A stretch of DNA of 64,000 nt from Avena insularis (Eukaryota; Streptophyta; Magnoliopsida; Poales; Poaceae). Positions 10,124 through 20,785 of the stretch are shown piece after piece (position 1 is the first letter of the stretch; the number at the start of each line of letters is the position of its first letter). The stretch lies in NCBI GenBank assembly GCA_023614405.1, contig JAJUPC010000231.1, forward strand, positions 62,001 to 126,000. Reading direction: 5' to 3'. The position numbers and the translations under genes are program-made. The notes below the pieces were generated by a model. That model worked only from the letters and a program-made list of their open reading frames with translations, had not been told where the DNA came from and ran no database searches.

Positions 10124-13100
10124 TGTCAACACCCGGATTTTTAATCCCAGATGCCTGTTATGCCATACATCGTAATCCCAGGATTACCATTTTTGCGAGA
10201 CATAACAGAATTGGATTCCACAGTACATCATCCATTATAAACCATACATAAGGTCTTACACAAATAAGGATCTCATGATCCAGTTCTTAATACAACTCAA
10301 GCAGCGGAAATACGTAATAATAACGGTAGCGTAGGCGAAGCTCCATCTTCGGGGTCACAGGCAATGCTGATGATGGGAGATGATCCTAGTTGTCGTAACC
10401 TTCCTGGGGTCCATCCTCCAGGTACTCCTCTTCATGGTCTGGCCATGGGAATAGCCAGGGACAAAGCCATGAGTACTCTTTAAGTACTCGCAAACTAATA
10501 CTAACAATTAAAGGGGGTTTTTGGTAGTAGGACACTAAGCTCTAGGGTTGTTTTGCAAAAGCCATATTTACATCTACCATGTTTTAGAAGAAACAAATGC
10601 TAGTTGAAGTTTTATAACACCTAAGTGGGAACTTGTATCTCATGCCACAACTCTGTTGTGGTAAAGTCAAAAATCTCAATCCATTTCACAAGTCATTTTG
10701 AAAACATCTGACGGGGGAACAAGAGCTACCTAATCTGTCCATAATCATGACGGCTATTCGAATAGTTTGACACTCTACAGAGATTGTACACTTTCACCAC
10801 AACATTCGATACATCCGTCAGGAACAAATCCTGAATTCACCATACTCAGTATGCGGATAATCAATCATAACCTTTCAATTACACGCCCTAGTATAAGCAC
10901 CTCTCCTGTGAGTTTGGCCTCCCAACCATGACCAACTGTCATCTTGGGTACTGCACAGGTGGACAATATTCACAAGGTAGCCTCAGCTCAAACCTTGGCC
11001 GTCAGGGAACCAATACTAAGGTATATAAGTTGCCAGTCAAGCCCTACCCAATTCTCGGGTATTGTGGTTGTACGGTAAAATTGGAATGTTATCGCATCCA
11101 GACAACCATCAGTTTTATAAAGGGCTAAGGCTCATGCCTCAACATTTTCACAATCCAAATCATTTGGTGTTCGGAAACACATGTCAAAACATCTGAATAG
11201 AATGATCCATCATTCCAAGGTTTTCATAACCATTTTCACCAAGTATTCCCATCTAATGTTGATCAAGTTTTATGCTTAGCACTAGCATCTATAATTGGGA
11301 GTGAGTAGTAATGAGGGGTGGTAAACTAGTGGAGTTTAACTAAATTCAATCTCATGCCTTAGGATGACATAAAGATTCTCTATCTTAGGCCAAGTTTTAT
11401 GCTCTTTATGCAACCTTCAATTATCTTTCTACTTTCTACAATTCACTTAAGCAAACTCTAAGTAATAGCTTTGATAAAGAAATAAAGTATAAAGCTTGCA
11501 AGTAAAACTAGGATTGGTTTATCAACTGGGTATAACCACATATTCTTAAGGCATATGGTTGGCATGGTAAGGCTTGTTAATGTAGAGTATCTTGCACATT
11601 CAACTAGTAGTATTAGGCTTGCATCAATATCAGTATAAGCTTGCTAAATTTCAAGTGTTAGCTTGCCTTGTGCAGAGCAGTGGTTGAAGTTCTCCTCGGC
11701 TTCTTCTTCGTAGTATCCTCCTTCCTCCTCATATCCTTGGTCGGTACTAGCTTCTATAAGTAAATACGAGGTACACAATCACGAACCAATACTTAACTAC
11801 TTTCAATCATCACACCAAAGGCTCCTATATATGATCTAGCATCATCACTAACATTACAAGATTAAATCTTGGTTTAATTTCTTTTATTTTTAGAAAAGTA
11901 ATTTCTACTTACTGAAAAACTACTTATTTTAGTCCATGGGAATGTGATTTAAAGTGGTGTCACAATTTAATAAGGTTTAACCTTTTATTTTAGTTAAATA
12001 AAGTGACTAGAAATGCCTATGTGGCATTCTTTTATTACTTGAACATTATTTCTGTAAGTAAACCCAAATGTTTATATATATTCTGAAAGGTATGATCAAA
12101 TGTGATTTTTGAGAGTTGGAATCAACTCAAAAGCTTTTATGGTTTAAATTTGAAAAATGTTTGAATGCAGAAAAGGTTCTGCCTTCATATTTTTAACCAA
12201 GGTTGATCTATAGATTCAAATGATTTGAATCCAACAGGATTGGATTAAGCATTTCAATATATTTCTAACAAAATTGGTTTCATTCAATTTTGTTCATTGA
12301 ATCGAGTTGGGTTGATTTTTGAAACTAGGTACAGAACTGTGTTTGAATGAAAATGGAAAAATCCAAATTCAAACGAGTGGGCTGCGCGGGAACTGTTAAC
12401 GGGCCGGCCCAGTGTCACTCCGCGGCGTGGGGCTAAGCTGACAGGGGGGTTCCACCAGTCAGTGGATTTTTAAACGCGGAGCGGTACGGGGCAATATCGG
12501 CCACACGATCTAAGTCTAATCGAACGGATGCTACTCATCGTCCACGTCGGGCTGCACCGGCGAGACAGAAACCTAACGCTGCAGGTGGGGGTTGTCGGGG
12601 GCTCACCGGGGCTCAGGCGAGGGTCGGCGAGATGGGCGAACGACGAAGTCGACGACGGCGAACCTCCTGGTACCGGCAGCTTCTCCTGGGGTGGACGAAA
12701 TCGACAGGGCCCTTCTTCTCCAGAGGCGGCTTGCTCCAGCCAAATTTCGGCGATGCGCTGCTCGCCTTGCTCCGGGAACAGGGTGGAACGATTAGTGAGG
12801 AGAGGGGAGTGAGATGGTGTGCTCAATTCGTCTGGGGGTCGCCTCCTTTTATAGGCTCGATGGTGAGACCGAGAGGGATGGGCAGACGACGGTGGCGACA
12901 TGGCTACGGGCTGCTAGAGACATGGCCGGTGGTGGCGATCGATCGGTGGTCTCCTGGCGATGCTCTATGGCTTTAATGCACGTGTAGGGGCGGTGGCAAA
13001 CGGTCTGGAACATGTGATGCTCTGTGGCGAAGGCGTCTTCGACGGCAAGCGGTGGCTGTGAGGCATGGGGCGGCGAACGGGGATGTCTGGCGGTCTCCTT

Positions 13101-14103
13101 GGACGATGGTGATTGCGTATGCACGTGGCGAGGGCGGCACACGGTCTGTGGGCGCGTGTCGAGGGTGGCGCTCTGGAGCACGCTCGGCATGGTTGATAGA
13201 GGCACGGGCGCGGCATTCCTGGGTTCTCTGGTCGATGTCTTCGAGGCAGGGCTGGTCGAGAGGGGGCGGTGAGGCATGGGTGATCTCCTAGACAAGGTTG
13301 GCACGGCTAGTTTCTCTCCTAGCTTGCTGTCTACACTGGGGTGGCATGGGGTGGCTTCGGCTATTCACCATTGATGACATTGCCAAGCTTACAGTGGTGC
13401 TAGACGTTTACAAATGAGCTAGATGATCTACTAAAGCCTAGTTGCAACCAGAGAGGGAACAAGTTAGGCTCAAATCACTGCTCCAAATAGTGTTTGGATT
13501 TTATTTGATTTGCATCTGCAAGGTGTTTGATGAAATGGCCGCATGAATTCAAGTTTTGAATTTTGAAAATATTTTTGGTGGGTGTGCTAGGTAGGTGTTG
13601 GTGAGTCTGCAGATGCTTGGGGTTTGAAAGTTGAGCTTGTTTGAGTGATTTTTGAAAAAGTGGGATCTTCCTATATGATATAGATTCAATTTTGAACTGT
13701 CCCTTAAACTATGCATTCAAATGTTTTTGGATGATCACAAAGTGGGCCTTGATACTTTGTTATGAGTACTATCAAGGGTTGCAAAGATCCAAACAAGTTT
13801 CTGTTAAGTTTTGAAAGTTAGAGACAGCCAAAGTAGGCATGGGAGTTAATTTGGCAAAAGTGACCATTCCTTTATTTTGTTTGTTTTGATTTATTTGTCT
13901 TTGGGAAAAGTGTCGGGATTGTTTAGATGATGTTTATTTCACCTAAGAATCATTTTACAAGCAAAGAAACACATAAAAAAGGCAATTCAAAAGAATCCAA
14001 AATGGGATGCATACACACATGAATGCTTTCTCATTTTATTTTAGAAAAGTTTTTGTTAACCCTAAATTTGATGATTAGAGTTTAATATTTTTGGGATTTT
14101 ACA
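10124..14103 (-). repeat. 5' LTR of nested gypsy element, copy 1 (3,980 bp)
   Basis: The LTR runs from TGTCAACACC at 10124 to TTTTACA at 14103 and is followed by the CTTTA duplication. The - strand TATA box lies at 12846-12853 with a GC-rich leader to its left. Differences from the left LTR are spread over the whole length and are more numerous than between copy 1 and copy 2 of the same LTR. The element was therefore already of some age when the large duplication formed. Confidence 0.92.
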
Positions 14104-16538
14104 CTTTACAAGCATCATTTTGATCAATTATTGCAAACACAATTCAAACTTGAGCCAAACCAACTCAATTCCTCACCAAAGCTTTTCAATTAATCCTGCA
14201 TAGCAACCTCACTCCCTCAAGGTTGAGCTACACTTTAGCATGCACTGTAACCAGTGCTCTCCCTTGTCCTATTCCCTTTGGAAGCATAAAGAGAGAGGTA
14301 CCAAATATCCAAAATCTTGTAATTTAATTACAGCAGCCACCCCTGCCTCTCTATGGTCATGTACTGGACCCCTCACCCCCCATATCCACCACCTCTGCTT
14401 CCCAATGGACGAGAACCTTCATCCCCAAATATTTACATGGACCATGCCCATCATGCACCATGACCTCCCAAAATAAATGGCCAGAGGCCCTTCTATCATG
14501 CCTCTTCCTCTCATTTCCACTCCTCTCCCTCCCACCTACCTTCCCTATTCACCCCTCTTCCTCCCCTACCTTGCCTGGCCCAAGAAGAGAAGAAAAATGG
14601 CCTCTCGGCCATTGCTCAAAATCTGAGCATAGTGCTCTCTCCTCTGCTCCACTCGCTCTGCATGTCCATTCCCCAAACACCCCTTGCTCTTCTAAAGATA
14701 ACCCCGTGCTTATCTTCGAAATGCAGCAACCCCTGGAGGTTTCACCGGCGAGCTCCCGAGCTCCTCCTCTTGGCCACTTTCAAGATCTCGCACGGGTACT
14801 CTCCTCCCTACTCCTCTCCCACGGCATGTCAGATTACCAATCTCGCCCCGACCTGCGGCATCTGACCATCCCCTTCTCCCCTTCCAAGACAGTTCCTACC
14901 GACGCCGCCATCGAGCTCCATCGCCCTTCCTTAGGTTGCTGTCACGGGAGCGCCATTCGTCGTGGAATAGGTCGATGCCGACCATCCATGTGATCCCCGT
15001 CGTCGACTGTGTCCACCTGCACCCTCTATGGCCCCTCTCCTCTGTTGGTAAGCCCTCCACCAACCCTCTCTCCCCTTCTAGGGTTTTTGCCGCCGCTCCC
15101 TTCACGAGGTTGAAGAAGGCGGCCGTCGGATCCGCCTTAATCCAATGACCAGAAGGCGCCGATACCCCTTCATGGCGGGCCCCTCCCATCATTAATTCAA
15201 AGATGGGCTCCGCGCGCAGCACGCCCCCGGGTGGGCTGAATTCCCCTGGGCGACCCATTTTCCTAATAGATATGGCCCAAGACCTTTTTCCCTCTTAATG
15301 TTTTGTCCTGATCTAGAATTTTAGGCTTTTTCTTTAAACCGAAATGAAAATGGAAAATAGGTTTAGGTTCCCAGATCTAAATTTCTACCTGTTATCATAT
15401 GTTTTCCACAACCTTCATAACTGGCCCTTTTCCAAGAATAATTTTCATTATTTATCAATATTTAATCTACCAACATGTATCCTTGGCAATAAATAAAATA
15501 TTCAGGGAGCTACACATACTCAAATGGAATGAGTCTAATTTACCTTGGTAGGCATCTCATATACCTATTGCATGGTATTAGTCCCATGCCAAGTGGAACA
15601 ATAGTTGAACTGTAACAAAAATAACAAAATTAGTCTAATTTTTCCTTTAGAAAATTCCCTAGGGAAAACCAAAGACGATTTTGACCTAATTCCAACTCCA
15701 TGAACACATATATGTCAACATTATTCAAACCCTGGTACTTCATATTTTCATAAGCCCCCTTTTAATTATGGTGAATTAAACTATCTTATGCATGGTTTAT
15801 TCACCAATAAGTTCATCAAGATAATTCTGTGAATCAAAAAATGATGATTACAATTTCTACAGATAGGTATTCCAAATACCTAACATGTGACTTTGGAATC
15901 ATATAAAAAACCATTATAGATTATATATGATGAAAAGGACAAATATCTTCCAGAACTGACTTTGGGATTTTCTTAAGGGCATTATGGTAAATATTTGAAG
16001 TTGATTCTAACTCCTCTTGAATTATTCCATGAAATCATACCTAATCACCCAAGGAAATAATTTTAGGAACCCCAGAAATTTTCTGGTGAATTATATCCTT
16101 CAACTAGAGGTTTATGCATCATAAAAATCACTATAAATCAAACAAATTTGATACAATAGTGAAACCACTTTTGTTGGTTTCGTTTTATCAATACCTATCT
16201 GATGATATCATTTTTATATAATGGTATCATACAGAACTTGTCCTTGGCCAAAAACCCCTCTCTTAGGTAGTTCCTAGACTATTAATCCAAAAGGATCTTT
16301 ATCCAATACCTCCAAATCTTCTCCGATCTAATCAAACCAATATTCCAGCACCCTACTGATGTATATCATGTGTTTATACTTTGCTTGATGTATGGTTTGA
16401 TGCTTGTATGCATTGTATCGATTGTGGTGTTGTTTGTTTACATGTATGCTCAATAACGGCGATAGTGGCGTTTGTGTGATGCTGAGAAGAAGGAAGCATT
16501 GGGTTGATGCGTGCACCCAGTGTTGACGTGGGACACTT
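14104..16538 (+). repeat. Part of a gypsy-type LTR, copy 1 (interrupted)
   Basis: This stretch has no protein gene. It has the build of a long gypsy LTR in + orientation: an AT-rich part, a GC-rich leader-like region at about 14440-15270, an intron-like donor (TTGGTAAG near 15046), then a long AT-rich part. In copy 2 the same stretch leads, past an inserted repeat, into an LTR end with a PBS at 59281. It is therefore probably the middle of that element's 5' LTR, split by the Sirevirus and gypsy insertions on its left. The assignment is inference. Confidence 0.5.
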
Positions 16539-16643
16539 CGTTGGAACCCCAATAGCAAGGTGTGATGAGCACAGCAGCAAGTTTCCCTCAGTAGAGACCG
16601 AGGTTATCAAACCTGAAGGAGGAAGGAAACGTCTCAAAGGTGT
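16539..16643. repeat. Truncated end of an inserted repeat, copy 1
   Basis: These 105 bases match the start of the repeat that is intact at 56249-57768 in copy 2. The match breaks after TCTCAAAGGTGT at 16632-16643, where the sequence jumps into a Tat-like gypsy element. Confidence 0.8.
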
Positions 16644-16653
16644 AGAGCCTCAG

Positions 16654-18923
16654 TAGAGCCTCCAAGAAAACTACCACCGCCCTGGAGGCGGAAAAGAGAA
16701 AAGTTACCGGGATCCCCTTTGCCAAAGCACCCCCATTTGAGTAAGCTTCTCATTTTCCAACACTGTCTATTTATCTGTCTTGCTCCTGTACTTATGCATT
16801 TCGCACATTTCAGGAAGAAAGCCACGACCAGCCTCAAGAAGACCTCCAAAACATCGGGGGCTTCTCGAAATATCAAGGACATGCTGCATTGCGACGCCTC
16901 TCCCACCACCGCCCCTGCTACTCCTGCTGTCAAGCCTTCGTCTGCTCCGACAAGCTCAGAAGCTAGGGAGGCATCAGGCCCTTCCGCCATGGAAGTGGAT
17001 TCTGGCTCCTCTACCGAACTCGCTGTTGTCGGCGAGCAGGCAACGCAGGAGAGAACCGCTCAACAAATGGCTGAAGATCTGGCTAAGCATGCCATCGGTG
17101 GCGGCAAGGCGGTGGTGGAAGCTGGTACTTCTGCCGAAGGCGGCGCCCTTGCTCCCCAGAAACCTTTTGATTTCCCCAAGATAGTCTACCCGGCACTTAC
17201 GCCGAGTAGCACAACTCTGGTTCCTGGAGCAGCACCGACATCTCCGACAAGCAGAAATATTGCAAGGAAATAGCATCTCCTTTGGCAAGCTGCTAGCCGA
17301 GAGCGCTACAAACCTCAAGATCATTGCACTTGTAAGTTTTACTTTGCCTTTTTCATTTCATATGAGTATCCCACTATAGCCCCCGAGGATGTAGACGGAA
17401 AACCATAGGTTTTGCATCTATATGCTCTAAGAGTGACTAAGCTAGAAAAGTTCTCACTGTAGCCTCCAAGCATGTAGATGGAATGAAATGTTCCGACTAG
17501 ATGCTTTAAGAGTAGCATACACGGTGTTTATAAATTTCAGGATTGTAGCCCCCAAAATTCTCGTTGTAACTGAATTAGTTCCGACTAGATGCTTAAAGAA
17601 AGCTAAGCATATATCCGAGTTGAAAAATTTATACAGTAGCCCCCCAAGCTTCTAGTTGCAACTGAATTAGTTCCGAGTAGATGCTTAAAGAAAGCTATGC
17701 ATATTGTTAAGTCAAAAACTGTCGCTGTAGCCCCCCAGCGTCTAGGTGGAAAATTTCCGACTAGATGCTCCAAGTAAACTAAACAACGGTTTAGCTTTGT
17801 TCTTTTTTCCACAGAACGAGAATGCTCGGAGGGGCATGGCCAATGACAAGTACCATAAGATGTGCGCAGATTTTGAAGACGTAAAGGGTAAAACTGCCAT
17901 CTTGAAGGAACAGATCATCAAAAACAAGAGTCTGTTTTCTTTCTGCGCATTCTGTCTTGGTTTTGTTCCTACATTCTCCGAGTACTCACTGTGTACTTTG
18001 TTTTATCCAACTTTGCAGAACATGTTGCCAAGGCCAAGGACATTGTCGAGCAGTCCAAGCATATCCAGCAGCTGGACAGCAAGAACAAGATCCTTAAGGA
18101 TGAGAGGAAAGACATGCTGAAAATGCATGAGGATTCAATGAAGACCCTGCAGGACTCCGCCTCCACGGAAATCAATCGCTTGAAGGAGGAGCTTGTGATC
18201 TTAAAATATTAGACACAAGCTGCTGACGAGCAAAACCAATGCCACAGCGAGGCGTATAAGCTCCTCCAACAAGAGAAAGAATCCCTGGCGGACACCCTCT
18301 GGCAGGCTAAGGCCAGCATCTTCAGTAAGTTTCCTCCGCCTTGTATTTATGTAGTATGGATACTTTGAATTTATTGAACTCATGTGCTCCTTGTCGGAAC
18401 TTGCAGCTCCTATGGGTTTAACCCGATCGCCTCCTTCGGACAAGGAATGCATGGTTCTTGCCGGCCACTTCATCAACACTGCCATCACCCAAGCCAAATA
18501 GATTGCCAAGCCCCTCCAGATACACATCAAGGCATCGGACTCGTGGCGAAGTACTTGGAGATTCTGCGCCGAGCCCCCGAGCGTGTCACAAGCTAGAAAG
18601 CTTCATGTGCACGGGCTGGCGCGAGGATGGTGCTGTCAATGGTGAAGGCACACTACGAAGGTGCCGACATCGACACGGTGACCTATGGCATCCCCGACGT
18701 CCACGATGATGGTAAAGAGATAAATCACGAAGCCATCTTGTCATCTCTCGCGGGTTATGACACCAGAGTTTCCGAGTTGGTGGATATCGACGTCTTCGTG
18801 CCCATGAACACCATCGACAGCGGCAACCAAGATTCTTCCGAGTCCAACCACAGCGCCGACTTTGAGGGTGGCTCTCCGGTTGTTGACGACGCTGCGTCTA
18901 AGTCTCCTGCGCCAAAGGAATGA
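16654..18923 (+). pseudogene. Multi-exon antisense ORF of Tat-like element ('putative gypsy type transposon' family)
   Basis: Five exon-like blocks are separated by GT-AG introns that keep the frame. They are about 16654-16740, intron 16741-16813; 16814-17331, intron 17332-17814; 17815-17929, intron 17930-18018; 18019-18324, intron 18325-18406; and 18407-18923. Encoded parts include a Lys-rich segment (KKATTSLKKTSKTSG), a Ser/Pro/Ala-rich linker, a coiled coil (KHIQQLDSKNKILKDE region) and an acidic C terminus. The style resembles the C-terminal half of plant Transposase_28-type proteins, whose function is unknown. Breaks are a frameshift near 17265, a TAG after ELVILKY near 18210, a TAG near 18499 and a 1-2 base shift near 18540. 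The N terminus is lost at the left breakpoint. Confidence 0.68.
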
Positions 18924-19537
18924 AGAACAACTTTGTATTATTTGTTTCACCTTTGGTGTATGTGCGGGAAAAATTATTGATGTAACTTAAGGCGGAAAAC
19001 AATGGTTGTTATTTCCTGCTACTTAAGAACTAGTTTTCAGCATGTATATATTTTTTAAGCAAGTGGTGGCTTATCCATTACTTCAGATTTTATGCTTGAC
19101 CTTTCGTGAGTCGGAAGACTTGTTGTCGGAACCATGCGCTCAGGTGATGATGCCCAATGGCACCGTCAATAACCTGAGCACAAAATCGCCGACAATAAGT
19201 GCCAAAAGTCACTACTCCAGAATCCACATAAAAACGACAAAGAACGTGTAGACCAGAAAACTTAAGCTAACGCCCGTAGGAGGAATTTTCACAAGTGCAA
19301 ATGCAAGACTTGTGCATAAAGGTTTTACATGATCCAAAAATGAACACTAAAGGAGGTAAACGACTCAGAAATATGAGTGAACCAGAGAGCTTTACTTCAT
19401 TGATCATATAAGAGGTATACAATTAGATGAAAAATGTTAAGTGTAAAAAGGACATAGCTGTGCTATGTTCCATGGCCGATCAAGCTCCAGGTAGTCATCA
19501 TCCGGGTCACGCCGCCACGCCAGGATCCTCGTTGGGT

Positions 19538-20785
19538 CTATCCTCGTTCATGATTGTCAATGAGGTAGTAAGACCCATTGAGTAGCGCCTTGCTTATGAT
19601 GAACGGTCCTTCCCATGGCGGGGATAATTTGTGTGACTTCTTCTGCTTAAGTCGGAGCACCAAATCCCCATGTTTAAACGAGTGATGCCGAACGCGGAGA
19701 CTATGGTAGCTGCGTAGCTTCTGCTGGTAGATGGCGGATCTTTGGCATGCCAAAACGCGCTCCTCCTCGAGAAGGTCCACATCTAGGCGTCTGGATTCTT
19801 CAGCATCATCTTTGTCATAGGCGGCAACTCTTGGTGCATCGTGAAGTATGTCGGAAGGGAGGATGGCTTCTGCTCCATATACCATAAAATAAGGGGTGTA
19901 GCCGGTTGATCTGTTGGGTGTAGTTCAGAACTCCACAAAGAAGGCAATTCTTCCGCCAGGCTCCAGCTGCTCTATGTAGCGGTGCCTCAAGACGTGGCTT
20001 GATTCCCTGCAGAATTAATCCATTGGCCCGCTCAACCTGACCATTGTATTGTGGGTGTGCCACAGATGCAAGGTCAAGTCGGATACCTTTCTCCCAGCAA
20101 TAAGCCTCCACTTCTCCGAGTGATAAATTGCTGCCGTTGTCGGTGATAATGCTGTGTGGGAGACCAAATATCACCACTAGATCTCGGACGAACCTGAGGG
20201 AAGTTGCCCCATCAAGCTTTCTAATGGGTTTAGCTTCTATCCATTTAGTGAATTTGTCAACTGCTACAAGTAGATGCGTAAACCCACAAGGTTCCCTCTG
20301 TAACGGTCCCACCATGTCCAGCCCCCATACTGCAAACGGCCAAGTTATTGGTATTGTTCGCAGTTCTTCAGCAGGAACATGTGGTTGTCGGGCATAATAC
20401 TGGCATCCCATGCATGTCTCAACCAGCTTGTCGGCATCCGGATTCGCGGCCAGCCAGTAGAATCCTTGCCGGAAGGCTTTCGCGACCAACGATCGAGGAG
20501 CGGCGTGATGCCTGCGATCTCGGAGATGGATTTCGCATAGGATTTCCATACCTCCTAGCTAGGAAACACACTTTAGGTATACACCAGTAGTGCTCCTTTT
20601 GTAGAGTTGCCCATTAATTATGGTATAACCCTTTGCTCGTCATACTATTTGCCGTCTTTCGACTTTGTCGTTGGGCAAAGTTCCGTGTTCGAGATACTCC
20701 ATGAACGGTTTTGTCCAAGCCGGAGGGACCTTAGTCACCATGATGACGAAAGAGTCAGCTCTATCCGGGTCGTCGACACGTGGGC
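19538..20785 (-). pseudogene. Tat-like gypsy integrase and RNase H-integrase linker
   Basis: On the - strand the linker after RNase H (VPPAWTKPFMEYLEHG) is followed by the integrase zinc-binding region (CMGCQYYARQPH) and catalytic core: D in WGLDMVGPL, D in ITDNGSNL and E in QVERANGLIL. The C-terminal part carries MVYGAEAILPSD and a PPWEGPF motif, which are typical of Tat/Athila-type integrases. Two in-frame stops lie in the linker (near 20640 and 20556), and a frameshift near 19890 splits the core from the C terminus. RT and gag are missing because the element is cut at about 20785. Confidence 0.85.

Larger units (their letters stand above)
3567..14103 (-). mobile_element. Complete Ty3/gypsy chromovirus-like element, internally deleted, copy 1
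   Basis: Both LTRs begin TGTCAACACCCGG and end in TTACA (the + strand view of a - strand element). The 5-bp direct repeat CTTTA flanks the element at 3562-3566 and 14104-14108, which proves a single insertion event. A PBS lies against the right LTR and a PPT against the left LTR, so transcription runs right to left. The internal region is only 2,837 bp. It keeps an N-terminal gag-region ORF, the end of RNase H, the integrase and a chromodomain-like C terminus, but the rest of gag, protease and RT are missing. The ~4 kb LTRs and the chromodomain-like tail point to the Tekay/Del group of chromoviruses (inference). Confidence 0.92.
1..16643. repeat. Copy 1 of a ~16.7 kb near-identical duplication
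   Basis: The sequence from the first base of the window to 16643 reappears from 39482 to 56352 with the same order of Sirevirus 3' end, nested gypsy element, LTR piece and repeat stub. Most stretches differ only at scattered single bases. The offset changes from about 39,481 at the start to about 39,458 at 2.4 kb and about 39,709 at 10 kb. Most of that change comes from a ~280 bp deletion in copy 1 near 4117. The left end is set by the window, so the true unit may be longer. On the right the identity stops sharply inside a repeat that is intact in copy 2. Confidence 0.95.
16644..20785 (-). mobile_element. Truncated Tat-like Ty3/gypsy element with antisense ORF
   Basis: The fragment holds the pol C-terminal half on the - strand and a multi-exon ORF on the + strand, converging between 18.9 and 19.5 kb. 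This arrangement, an extra antisense ORF between pol and the 3' LTR, is known from the Tat/Retand group of plant gypsy elements. Neither LTR is present. The left end is cut at the duplication breakpoint and the right end at about 20785, where a differently oriented LTR begins. The ~600 bp between the ORFs (18924-19537) is non-coding spacer. Confidence 0.75.

Noticed and set aside
14240..15258. Frames of 70-177 codons on both strands (and their copies at 53954-54968)
   Set aside because: They sit in the GC-rich leader of an LTR piece. The frames shift between the two copies (for example 14460-14993 against 54171-54575), so they are not maintained.
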